Shown here: one piece after another, positions 27,106-37,900 of the stretch
Layout of the letters: every line of letters begins with the position of its first letter
How positions within the stretch are numbered: the first letter of the stretch is position 1
Assembly (NCBI GenBank): GCA_947454705.1
Contig: CANGKZ010000009.1
Location: 62,001-126,000 of the forward strand
From: Verrucomicrobiota bacterium
GTDB taxonomy: Bacteria; Verrucomicrobiota; Verrucomicrobiia; Limisphaerales; UBA9464
Direction of reading: 5' to 3'
Length of the DNA: 64,000 nucleotides
Notes under the pieces: generated by a model
Databases searched by the model: none
Told to the model about the DNA's origin: nothing
What the model saw: only the letters and a program-made list of their open reading frames with translations
Program-made: the position numbers and the translations under genes

Positions 27106-29817
27106 ATGGCCGCCGCACCATCCCATCCCCGGCGTCATCCGATTTCCCGGCCGACCGGCCTGGACCGGAATCCGTTCCTCCATGCCTCGGTGCCTTGGAT
27201 CTCTTTGCGGCAGTTCCCGCTCCTTGCCTTTTTCTTCCTGTTCCTGTTCCTGTTCCGGGTTTCCGCCGTTGAGGTGACCGAAGGCGAGGACAAGCTCCGC
27301 ACAGGAGACTACGAAGGGGCCCTTTCGCTGGCGGAAAAGGCGATCAAGGAGAAGAACGGCGAGGAGGAATGGCCCCTGATTCAGGGCCGGGCGTTGTTGA
27401 CCCTCGGACGCTACCCCGAGGCCCGAGCCGCCCTCACCAACGCGCTCCCCAGATTCACCCGAAGCGTTCGCATTCACTGGCTTGCCCGGGAAGCGTCCCT
27501 GGCCGCCGGGCATCCCGAGGAGGCCGATGCGACCCTCGATCGCATCAAGGATTTCATCACCGGCCGCGCCGCTGCGTTCCGCGATCCCGCCAGCCTTGTG
27601 GTGTTCGCCCGGGTGGCCCTTCACCTCGGCGCAGATCCCAAAGTGGTGTTGGAACGCCTGCTGGATCCGGCCCGAAAAGCTGATCCCAATCTCGTGGACG
27701 GCTACATCGCCCGCGGGGAGCTCGCCCTGGACAAACATGACTTCGCGCTGGCGGCCAAGTCTTTCTCCGACGGATTGGAGAAACACCCGGAAAATCCGGA
27801 CCTGCTCTGGGGGCTCGCCCGGGCCGAAGGGGAATCGTCCCGCTCCGCCCTCGCGGAAAACCTCGAAGCCGCGCTGAAGATCAATCCGCGCCACATCCCG
27901 AGCATCCTCCTCGAGATCGATCATCGCATCGACGCCGAGGACTACGCCGTCGCGCGGGAGCGGCTCGATGCCGTGCATGCCATCAACCCGTGGCAGCCCG
28001 ACGCCTGGGCGTATCGCGCGGTGCTCGCTCACCTCAAGAATGATCCAAAGGCCGAGCAGGAGGCCCGGTTGAACGCCCTCAAGTATTGGCCCGATAATCC
28101 GCGCGTGGACCATCTCATCGGGCTCAAGTTGTCCCAGAAGTACCGCTTTGCCGAAGGCGCGGCGCACCAGCGTCAGTCGCTCAAATTTGAGGCGTCGTAC
28201 CTGCCCGCCAAGGCTCAGCTCGCGAGCGATCTGCTCCGGCTCGGACAAGAAGCCGAAGGTTGGAGCGAGGCCGCCGCGGTGCATGAAAAGGACGGATACG
28301 ATGTCGCCGCGTTCAACCTGGTCACGCTGCGCGATACCATGGCCAAGTTCACCACGCTGACCAATGCGCGGTTCGCCGTTCGCATGACGACCAATGAGGC
28401 GGTGCTTTATGGCAATCGCGTCCTGGATCTTTTGGACCGCGCGCAGTCCAAGCTGGTGGCCAAGTACGGCATCGAACCGGTGGCTCCCACGCTCGTGGAG
28501 ATTTTTTCGGATCAGAAGGATTTCGGCGTTCGCACTTTTGGAATGCCGGAGAATCCCGGCTATCTCGGCGTTTGTTTCGGACGCGTGGTCACCGCCAACA
28601 GCCCCGCCGCCACCAAGGCGCATCCGGTCAACTGGGAGGCCGTTCTGTGGCACGAGTTCTGTCACGTCATCACCCTGCAAATGACCGCCAACAAAATGCC
28701 CCGCTGGTTGAGCGAAGGCATTTCGGTGCACGAGGAATTGCAGGAGAATCCGTCCTGGGGGCAGCACATGACCGCGCGGTATCGGTCCATGATCCTCAAG
28801 GGCGAGCTCACCCCGGTGGGCAAACTGAGCGGGGCGTTCCTCGCGCCCAAGACGCCGTTTCATCTGCAGTTCGCCTATTTCGAAGCGTCGATGGTGGTGG
28901 ATTTCATCGTCGAACGATTCGGGGCCGAGGCGTTGCGACGCGTCCTGACCGACCTGCGCGATGGCGTCGAAATCAACGAAACGCTGCGTCAGCGAACGCT
29001 TCCGCTGCCCGAGCTTGAGAAGGAATTCGCGGCCTATGCCAAGTCGCGCGCCATGAAACTGGGACCCACGCTCGACTGGGAACCGGCGCCCAATTCCCAG
29101 GAGCCCGGTTCGCAAAAAGTGGCCAAGGTTCCGGGATCGGTGCGCGAACTGATCCGCGGGGCGACCGGTGGACCGGTGGAGGCGGCGGACGTGGATCTCA
29201 GCCTTTGGGCCAAGTCCCGGACCAACAATTACTGGGCCATCCAACAGCGCGTGCGCGATGCGATCAAGGCGCGCGACTGGACCTCGGCGCGATCCGAATT
29301 GGAACGCTGGGTCACGCTCTGCCCCGAGCAGCCCGGCGGCGACAGCCCGTGGCGGTCGCTGGCCCGAGTGGCTCGCGAACAAGGCGACGCGGCGCGCGAG
29401 CGCTCCGCGTTGGAAAAACTGTCGGACATCGACGACGAAGCGACCGATGCCTACGAGCGCCTGATGGAATTCGGCTCGGCGGCGAAGGACTGGCCTTTGG
29501 TGCTGACCCAGGCTCGACGCTATCTCGCGGTGAATCCGCTCGGCCCGCTTCCGTACCGTTATCTTGCTGCTGCAGGGGAAGCCGCGGGCGATTCGACCAG
29601 TGCGCTCGCTGCGTGCCAGTCGCTGTTGCAACTCGATCCCGCCAATCCGTCCGAGATCCACTTCCAGATGGCGCGCCTGCTCGAGCCCTCCGATCCCAAG
29701 TCGGCCCGCCGCCACGTGTTGCAGACGCTCGAGGAAGCCCCGCGCCATCGCGCTGCCCTTGGGCTTCTCGCACGCCTTGGAGCTTCGGCCCCGACTTCCT
29801 CCAAGCAGACCCCATGA
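27106..29817 (+). CDS. TPR protein with peptidase-MA-like (gluzincin) domain
   Basis: A 903-residue exported or membrane-anchored protein opening the MoxR cluster. A hydrophobic stretch, LLAFFFLFLFLFRVSA (~38-54), follows a basic lead from the ATG at 27106. N-terminal tetratricopeptide repeats run to ~430 (for example EDKLRTGDYEGALSLAEKAI). The central metalloprotease-like domain has H516-EFC-H520 and a downstream SEG with E537 as the likely third zinc ligand, the HExxH...E gluzincin pattern. More TPRs fill 690-900. The stop overlaps the DUF4159 start by 4 bases. The protease-like domain may process or scaffold envelope proteins; its target is unknown. Confidence 0.86.
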   Translation: MAAAPSHPRRHPISRPTGLDRNPFLHASVPWISLRQFPLLAFFFLFLFLFRVSAVEVTEGEDKLRTGDYEGALSLAEKAIKEKNGEEEWPLIQGRALLTLGRYPEARAALTNALPRFTRSVRIHWLAREASLAAGHPEEADATLDRIKDFITGRAAAFRDPASLVVFARVALHLGADPKVVLERLLDPARKADPNLVDGYIARGELALDKHDFALAAKSFSDGLEKHPENPDLLWGLARAEGESSRSALAENLEAALKINPRHIPSILLEIDHRIDAEDYAVARERLDAVHAINPWQPDAWAYRAVLAHLKNDPKAEQEARLNALKYWPDNPRVDHLIGLKLSQKYRFAEGAAHQRQSLKFEASYLPAKAQLASDLLRLGQEAEGWSEAAAVHEKDGYDVAAFNLVTLRDTMAKFTTLTNARFAVRMTTNEAVLYGNRVLDLLDRAQSKLVAKYGIEPVAPTLVEIFSDQKDFGVRTFGMPENPGYLGVCFGRVVTANSPAATKAHPVNWEAVLWHEFCHVITLQMTANKMPRWLSEGISVHEELQENPSWGQHMTARYRSMILKGELTPVGKLSGAFLAPKTPFHLQFAYFEASMVVDFIVERFGAEALRRVLTDLRDGVEINETLRQRTLPLPELEKEFAAYAKSRAMKLGPTLDWEPAPNSQEPGSQKVAKVPGSVRELIRGATGGPVEAADVDLSLWAKSRTNNYWAIQQRVRDAIKARDWTSARSELERWVTLCPEQPGGDSPWRSLARVAREQGDAARERSALEKLSDIDDEATDAYERLMEFGSAAKDWPLVLTQARRYLAVNPLGPLPYRYLAAAGEAAGDSTSALAACQSLLQLDPANPSEIHFQMARLLEPSDPKSARRHVLQTLEEAPRHRAALGLLARLGASAPTSSKQTP

Positions 29818-30701
29818 AACGCCGCGCCTTCATTCTCGCGGCGTTTCTGTCCTGTGCCCTGATCACCTTCGCGCAATGGCGGGGTGGTCGTGGCGGGGGA
29901 CGCGGAGGCGGCCGAGGCGGATGGGGCGAAAGCTACATCCCGGATTCCGCCCGCACCGCCCGCGAGGTGCAGAGCCACAGCACCGGCACACCCAACTGGA
30001 GTAATCCGAAGGAATTCGAGCACGACGTGTTTACGTTTGTTCGCGTACGACGCGACCGCGCCCCGTGGACACGTGGCGCTCCCTGGTCCACCGATGCACC
30101 GGACAGCGATCTTAACCTTTCCTACCGGCTGCAGCAGATGACCTCGATGAAGGTCGATCCGAACGGCCGGTTCCTGCGCCTGACCGATCCCGATCTTTCG
30201 AAGTATCCCTTCATTTACATGGTGGAACCCGGGAGCCTTTCGCTTCAACCCGATGAAATCGTCGCGCTTCGTTCGTATCTGCTAAACGGCGGATTCCTCA
30301 TGCTCGATGATTTCTGGGGCGAGGACGAATGGGACAACGCCGAGGCCGTGCTGCGCGAAGTCCTTCCCGGGCGCAAATACCAGGAGCTGTCCCTCGATCA
30401 TCCGCTCTATCACTGCGTGTTTGAGATCAAAACCAAGGGCCAGGTGCCCAACGTGCATCTCGGGGAGATGAGTGAATTCGATCCGGAGCATCGGACCTGG
30501 GAGCGTCCCGACGCCATGGAAGTGCACCACCGCGCCTGGTTTGATGACCAGGGGCGGATGATGATCATCGCCACCCACAACACCGACAACGGCGACGGCT
30601 GGGAGAGGGAAGGGGAGAGCGATTACTACTTCCACAATTTCTCGGAGAAAATTTCGTATCCGCTGGGGATCAACATCATCTTTTACGCGATGACGCACTG
30701 A
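29814..30701 (+). CDS. DUF4159 domain protein, exported
   Basis: A 295-residue protein beginning with an export signal (FILAAFLSCALITFAQ) and then a Gly/Arg-rich segment, WRGGRGGGRGGGRGG. The remainder is DUF4159: FEHDVFTFVRVRRDR, SDLNLSYRLQQMTSMKV, the FIYMVEPGSL strand, LRSYLLNGGFLMLDDFWG, and a terminal YPLGINIIFYAMTH. DUF4159 has a flavodoxin/GATase-like fold and habitually sits in MoxR-DUF58-BatA clusters of Planctomycetota and Verrucomicrobiota; its biochemical role is not known. Its start lies inside the stop of the TPR/peptidase gene, so the two are probably translationally coupled. Confidence 0.9.
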   Translation: MKRRAFILAAFLSCALITFAQWRGGRGGGRGGGRGGWGESYIPDSARTAREVQSHSTGTPNWSNPKEFEHDVFTFVRVRRDRAPWTRGAPWSTDAPDSDLNLSYRLQQMTSMKVDPNGRFLRLTDPDLSKYPFIYMVEPGSLSLQPDEIVALRSYLLNGGFLMLDDFWGEDEWDNAEAVLREVLPGRKYQELSLDHPLYHCVFEIKTKGQVPNVHLGEMSEFDPEHRTWERPDAMEVHHRAWFDDQGRMMIIATHNTDNGDGWEREGESDYYFHNFSEKISYPLGINIIFYAMTH

Positions 30702-30746
30702 TTCCACCGACTGCCCCACTGAGCGATCGATTGATGGATTGAGTTC

Positions 30747-31784
<1,038 letters not shown>

Positions 31785-31787
31785 TGG

Positions 31788-32771
31788 ATGGTGGTCAATG
31801 GAATGAGCGCGTCCTCCAACACTTCCCCTTCGGGCTCGAAGGTGTCCCGTCTGCCCGGCGATCTGATCGATCCCCGGGCCTTGATGGCGCTCGACAGTCT
31901 GGAGTTGAGGGCGCGAACCGTCGTGCGCGGAGTCACCACCGGATTGCACCGGAGTCCGCGGCACGGCTTCTCGGTGGAGTTCACGGAGTATCGCCAGTAC
32001 ACGCCGGGGGATGACCTGCGGCACCTTGATTGGCGCGTCTTCGGCCGCACGGATCGCGATTACGTGCGCCGATTCGAGGATGAAACCAATCTCCGCTGCC
32101 ACCTCGTGGTGGACCAAAGCCGGTCCATGGATCTCGCCACGCAGGGCGTTTCCAAAGCGGCCTACGGCGCGACCCTGGCTGCCACGCTTGCCTACTTCCT
32201 CCAGCTTCAGGGCGATGCCGTGGGCTTGCTCACGCTCGATGAAGCCGTGCGGGAATTCATCCCCGCCCGCTGCCGACCGGGGCATTTGCGTCAATTGTTC
32301 CAGGCCCTCGAGCGCGCCTCGTCGGGCCACTCGACCGATCTCGCCACCGCGCTCGAACGCCTGGCCGACCTGGTTCCTCGCAAGGGACTGGTGGCGGTGA
32401 TCTCCGATTTTCTGGTGCCTGTAGAAATGCTGATCCCGCGTCTGCGCCGGCTGGCCGCCTGCGGACACGAGGTGGTTCTTTTTCAGGTGTTGGATCCCGC
32501 GGAACTGGACTTCGGATTCGAACAGCCGACGCGCTTTCGCGATCTCGAAACCGACCAGTGGATCGAGCTCGATCCCTCGACCGCGCGGGCCGGATATCGC
32601 GAACGCTTTGGGGCCCATCAGTCGGCCCTGCGCGAGGCCTGCCTCAATCTTGGAATCGCCTTCCACGAAGCCGACACGCGCCAGCCGATGGAGCGCGTAC
32701 TGGTATCGTTTCTGGAACAACGCCAGGGCGCACGCAGCCGCGGGGTCCGCGGAGGGGAGGCGATGTCATGA
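31788..32771 (+). CDS. DUF58 protein with intact VWA metal site
   Basis: A 327-residue soluble protein. The DUF58 signature VEFTEYRQYTPGDDLRHLDW is followed by a VWA-like fold whose MIDAS motif reads DQSRSM (about base 32113), with a second acidic loop in LVAVISDF. DUF58 proteins are the standard partners of MoxR ATPases. The ATG at 31788 begins 3 bases after the MoxR stop, and the DUF58 stop overlaps the BatA-like start by 4 bases. No membrane segment is seen, so it probably bridges the cytoplasmic ATPase and the membrane proteins downstream. Confidence 0.94.
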   Translation: MVVNGMSASSNTSPSGSKVSRLPGDLIDPRALMALDSLELRARTVVRGVTTGLHRSPRHGFSVEFTEYRQYTPGDDLRHLDWRVFGRTDRDYVRRFEDETNLRCHLVVDQSRSMDLATQGVSKAAYGATLAATLAYFLQLQGDAVGLLTLDEAVREFIPARCRPGHLRQLFQALERASSGHSTDLATALERLADLVPRKGLVAVISDFLVPVEMLIPRLRRLAACGHEVVLFQVLDPAELDFGFEQPTRFRDLETDQWIELDPSTARAGYRERFGAHQSALREACLNLGIAFHEADTRQPMERVLVSFLEQRQGARSRGVRGGEAMS

Positions 32772-34948
32772 GTTTCCTCGCCCCGTTGTTCCTCGCCGGC
32801 GTGGCGGCGCTGGCCCTGCCGGTGTTGTTCCACCTGATCCGGCGCAAGACCCGCGATCAGGTGCCATTCAGCTCGCTGATCTTTTTACGGATGTCGCCGC
32901 CGCGGCTGACGCGTCGGAGCCGGCTCGAGGATCTGCTGCTCCTGCTGTTGCGCTGCCTGGTGCTGGCCCTGCTGGCATTGGCGTTTGCGCGTCCGTTCTT
33001 CAAGCAGCCGCAGACGCTCCCGCGCATTGCCGGGACGGGACGCCGCGTGGTGTTGCTGCTCGACACCAGCGCCAGCATGCGGCGGTCTGGAGTGTGGGAG
33101 GCGGCCCAGGCGCGCGTGGCGTCGGTGGTGTTCGGACTCGGCCCGGGCGATTCGCTGGCGGTCCACGCGATCGATCGACAGATCCGCGTGGTGACCACAT
33201 TTGATCAATGGAATGCCCAGCCCGCCGGAGCCCGCGAGGGTTACGTGACCGGCCGGATCAAAACCCTTTCGCCCGGCTGGAGTTCGACCGATCTCGGCGC
33301 GGCGCTTGTCCGCGCCGCCGAGGAACTCGCCGATCCCACCACGCACAAATCCGATGAACTGCTCCAGGTGGTGCTCGTGTCCGACCTGCAGGAGGGCGCC
33401 CGGTTGCAGGCGCTCGGATCCTACGAGTGGCCGAAGTCGGTGCGACTCATCGTCGATGCCGTGAAATCGAAGTCCGAAGGCAACGCCGGCATTCAGTGGG
33501 TTCCCGGCGCTCCCGGAGCCGCGGCTGCGGGGGATCCGTCGGAAGGGGTGCGCATTCGTGTGGTTAATTCCGGCGATGCCCGCAAGGAGTCCTTCTCTGT
33601 GGCATGGACCAAACCTGGTACGCAGGAACCGCTGGGCGCTCCGATTCCGGTGTACGTGCCGCCCGGCCAGAGCCGCATCGTGACCCTGCCGCTGCCCGGC
33701 ACCAATGCCCCGGCCGGGGTGACCCAGGTGATGCTGATCGGGGATGACGAAGCGTTCGACAATCGCATCGCCGTGATCCCGCCGGAGCCTACGCCGGTTC
33801 GGATTGCCTATTTCGGGGCCGATGCCTCCGAGGCGTCCACACCCGAGGGCGTGTCGCGTCAGCCGCTGTTTTTCCTCCGTCGTGCGTTGGAGGGCAACAA
33901 GCGTCAACGCGTGGAAATCACAGCCCGGTCGCCCGATGCCACCGGGGCTGTGTCGGTGGACCAACTTCCGGAAGTGAACGTCGTCACCTCGGCCCTCTCG
34001 GCGTCGCAGGCCTCCGCGTTGCGTGAGCGAATGACCGCGGGAGCCACGGTGCTGCTGGTGCTGTCGCCTGAGGATTCGGCCTCGAACTTGTCGGCATTGA
34101 GCGGAGTGCCCGGAATCGCGGTGGAAGAAGCGCGGGTACGGGGCGATGTGCTGCTCGGGGATCTCGATTTCAAACATCCATTCTTGTTGCCGTTCGCGGA
34201 TCCGCGGTTCAGCGATTTCACCCACATCCATTTCTGGAAGTACCGCAAGGTGGACGCCACCGCATTGACCGGAGCACGCGTTCCGGCCCGATTCGACACG
34301 GGGGATCCTGCGGTGATCGAGCTCGGGGTCGGACGCGGACGATTGGTGGTGTTCGCTTCTGGATGGCAGCCCTCCGACAGTCAGCTTGCGGTTTCGACCA
34401 AGTTCGTGCCGCTGCTGCAGTCGATTCTCGAATCCGCCGGCGTGGGCGTGGAGCAACCGTCGTCGTACGTCATCGATGACCCCGTGCCGCTCGATGCACG
34501 CGAGGCTGCTGCGGTGCAGATCCGCACGCCGCAGGGGCGCGTGATTCCGGTGGCGAAGGGATCGGCCAGCTTTTCTGAAACCGCCGAGCCCGGCGTGTAT
34601 TTCGTGGAATCGACCGGGACCGGGGGGAGTGCCGGAAAGGTGCTTCGGCGTTTCGCGGTGAACCTGGATCCGCAGGAAAGCCGGACGGTTCCGATGCCCT
34701 TGGAAACGCTGGAACGATTTGGCGCTCCCTCGATTGCCACCACCGATCGACCGGCGGTCGAGCCTTCGACAGCGGCTCTCGGTGCGCTCGCTGCGATCGA
34801 AGCCGAGTCGCAGCAAAAACTTTGGAAATGGAGTCTGACCCTGGCACTCGCTCTTGCGGTGCTGGAGACCGGGCTCGCCGCGTTTGGTACCCGACGTTCC
34901 ATCGCTTCCGCCGCCGCTCCCGCGGAATCGTCCCCCGTCTCCCCATGA
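32768..34948 (+). CDS. BatA-like VWA membrane protein
   Basis: A 726-residue protein with the BatA-type N-terminus (FLAPLFLAGVAALALPVLFHLI, then RRKTRDQVPFSSL). A second helix (~58-77) precedes the VWA domain, whose metal site DTSASM (near base 33062) is complete. The middle is an Ig-like/CARDB-like segment followed by a GATase-like segment. A final helix (WSLTLALALAVLETGLAAF) places the C-terminus at the membrane. Start (32768) and stop both overlap neighbours by 4 bases. The role of Bat-like complexes is unclear; in Bacteroides they were linked to aerotolerance. Confidence 0.9.
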   Translation: MSFLAPLFLAGVAALALPVLFHLIRRKTRDQVPFSSLIFLRMSPPRLTRRSRLEDLLLLLLRCLVLALLALAFARPFFKQPQTLPRIAGTGRRVVLLLDTSASMRRSGVWEAAQARVASVVFGLGPGDSLAVHAIDRQIRVVTTFDQWNAQPAGAREGYVTGRIKTLSPGWSSTDLGAALVRAAEELADPTTHKSDELLQVVLVSDLQEGARLQALGSYEWPKSVRLIVDAVKSKSEGNAGIQWVPGAPGAAAAGDPSEGVRIRVVNSGDARKESFSVAWTKPGTQEPLGAPIPVYVPPGQSRIVTLPLPGTNAPAGVTQVMLIGDDEAFDNRIAVIPPEPTPVRIAYFGADASEASTPEGVSRQPLFFLRRALEGNKRQRVEITARSPDATGAVSVDQLPEVNVVTSALSASQASALRERMTAGATVLLVLSPEDSASNLSALSGVPGIAVEEARVRGDVLLGDLDFKHPFLLPFADPRFSDFTHIHFWKYRKVDATALTGARVPARFDTGDPAVIELGVGRGRLVVFASGWQPSDSQLAVSTKFVPLLQSILESAGVGVEQPSSYVIDDPVPLDAREAAAVQIRTPQGRVIPVAKGSASFSETAEPGVYFVESTGTGGSAGKVLRRFAVNLDPQESRTVPMPLETLERFGAPSIATTDRPAVEPSTAALGALAAIEAESQQKLWKWSLTLALALAVLETGLAAFGTRRSIASAAAPAESSPVSP

Positions 34949-37900
34949 AGTCGTCCCTCCTCCACTACAGACTCCGGCCGGTCGTCTTCCGGCTCTGGCT
35001 GATCCGCTGGTTCCAGGAGTCCGCCGTCGTGGCCGCCGCCGCAGCAGCGATTCTCTTCGTGTCGGGATGGTTGCTAGGCGCCGTCGCGCCTTCGCTCTCC
35101 GGCGTGGTCGGATGGGGAATCGTAAGCACCGCCCTCGGAATCATTGCCTGGCGCACGGTGGTTCGCTGGTCCGCGCTCGATGAGTTCGATGCCGCGGCGC
35201 TGGCCGTCGAGCACCGCCATCCGGAATTGAAGGGGCTGCTCCTGACCGCGGTGAAGCAGCGTCCCGGACCGGATGGACGCTACCATTTCCTCCAGCAGCA
35301 TCTCATCGACGAAGCCATCACCCACGGCGTTCGCAATCCCTGGCCGGGTTCCGTTCCCGCGTGGCGCATTGCGGCCTGGACCGTCGCACCCCTTGCGGCC
35401 TTGGTGATGTGCACGCTCAGTCTGCGGACCGTTCCTGGCACATTCCGTTCCAACACCGTGAAGAGTCCGGTGGGGAAACCGCTGTTCTCGGGAGTCGAAG
35501 TGACCCCGGGCGACACCGTGATGGAGCGCGGATCCAGCCTCGTGGTGCTGGCGCGTTTCGGAAAAGCGCCCGCGCAGGGAGCCGAACTGGTGCTCAGCGC
35601 ATCGGGCGAACCCGAACGTCGAATCCCGCTGGTCCGGAGCCTTTCGGACCCCGTGTTCGGGGGGCGTGTACCGGAATTGGTCCGCGACCTGAAGTATCGG
35701 GTGGAGTACGCGGGCACTCGCACGCGGGAGTTCACGGTGAAGCTGTTCGAGCTGCCCCGGCTGGAGCACGCGAATGTGAACGTCGAGTTCCCTGCCTACA
35801 CGCATCTGCCCGCGCGTGAGATCAAGGACACCCGACGTCTCAGCGCGGTGGAGGGCTCGCGGATGACGTGGCAATTCCTGCTCAACAAGCCGGTCCAGTC
35901 CGCGGTGCTGGTGCAGCGCGGCGCGGTGACGAATCGCATCGAACTCACGACCGCCACCAATTCCGCCACGCTCACCTGGGCCGGCGTGCCGGTCACCACC
36001 AACGCCACCTACGAGCTCCGGCTCACCGATGCCGACGGACGCACCAACCGCGCCCCGGCGCAGTTCGTGATCGAGGCCCTCCCGAACCGAGTACCAGAAT
36101 TGAAACTCGCCTCGCCGCGCGGGGATTTGAAGCCGTCGCCGCTGGAGGAAGTTCGCTTTGACGGAACGGTCTGGGACGACTTTGGCGTGAATGCCTTCGG
36201 AATCGCCGTCACGCGGCCCGGGGCGGAGACCCAGTTCATCGAGCTCGGACGCGACATCGCCGGGCGTGAGAAAAAGGCGTTTCACCATTTGCTTCGGTTG
36301 GAGGATCTGGGGGTGAAGCCGGATCAATTGCTGGCCTGGTTTGTGTGGATGGATGACGTCGGCCCCGATGGCGCGGTGCGTCGCACCACCGGGGATTTGT
36401 ATTTTGCCGAGGTGCGTCCCTTCGACGAGGTGTTCCGCGAAGCCCAGGGCGGAGGCGAGGGCGACGAATCCGGCGGTGGCGGTGGGGGCGGAGGAGGAGG
36501 TGGAGATCAGGGCGGCAAGCTCGCCGAACTCCAAAAGCAGGTGATCAATGCCACCTGGAAATTGCAGCGCGAACGCGGAAGCCGTCCCGCGTCGGGCGGC
36601 AAATCCGGTTCCGAGGGTTCTGCCAAGCCGGGTTCCAAAATCATTCCTGGTACGTCGTCGGTCCGGTCCTCTGAGTATCGCTCCCTGACGGTGACTTCGT
36701 TCCGGTCCCATTCCGGGGTGATGGGGCAGGTGGCTGCGCAGGATGGCGCATCGGGCCCGACGCGTCGCGCCCCACGCCGAACCGCCGGAGCGGCCACCAA
36801 TGCAGCTTCCGCTGCCGTTCCGCGGGGAGGCACGGGGCGATTTGAAGACGATCTCAAGGCCGTGCAGGACGGTGCGGAGCAGGCGTTGGAGCAGGCCCGC
36901 GAATCGATGGAGCAGGCGCAAAATCCCGAGTCGCGCGCGCTGTGGAAATCGGCCATCGCGGCGATGGAGCGCTCGCTTGAGGCACTTCGGAAATCGGATC
37001 GATCCCCGCAGTCCTTGGCCGAGGCACTGGTGGATGAACAGGCCGCCTACCAAACCCTGCTCCAACTCCGGGCCCGCGAAACCGAGGTCACGCGCGGTCG
37101 CAATCGTTCGCGCGGACAAGGGCAGGGCGGCTCGGCGAATCAGCGGCAGATTGATCAATTGGATCTCACGCAATCCGAGAACCGCTATGAAACCCAGCGG
37201 TCGGCACAGAGCCAGCAATCGGCCGAGCGACGCGCGCAGCTTCAAATCCTGAGCCGACTCCAGGAGCTGGCCCGACGGCAGCAGGACGTGAATGAGCGAC
37301 TCAAGGAACTCCAGACCGCGCTCCAGGAAGCGCGGACGCCCGAGGAGCGCGAGGAATTGCAACGACGCCTGAAGCGATTGCAGGAGGAACAGCGGCAGAT
37401 GTTGTCCGACGTCGATGAAGTGCAGCAGCGGATGAACCGGCCCGAGGCGCAGTCGCAGATGGCCGAGTCGAAGCAGCAGCTGGAGCAGGCGCGCGAGGAG
37501 TTGCAGAAAGCCGCGGAGGCGACCGGCGAAGGACGCGTGTCCCAGGCCCTCGCCTCGGGAAGTCGCGCCGAGCAAAAGCTGGAGAAGATGCGCGATGAAC
37601 TCCGTCGCGACAGCTCGAACGCATTCTCGGAGGAGTTGCGCCAACTGCGGAACGAAGCGCGCGAGATGCAGCGTCGCGAGGAGGAGATCGCGCGTCAGCT
37701 TCGCAATCAATCCGGCACTGCGGAAAAGCGCCTCACCGATTCCGGCGGCGCGAAGGAAAAGCTGCTGAAGGATCTCGCGGAGCAGAAGCGGTCGATCACC
37801 AACCTGGTCAGCCGCGCCACGCAGATCTCCGAGCAATCGGAGGCCTCGGAGCCGCTGCTCTCGCGTCAGCTTTATGACACGCTGCGCAACTACCAGCAGC

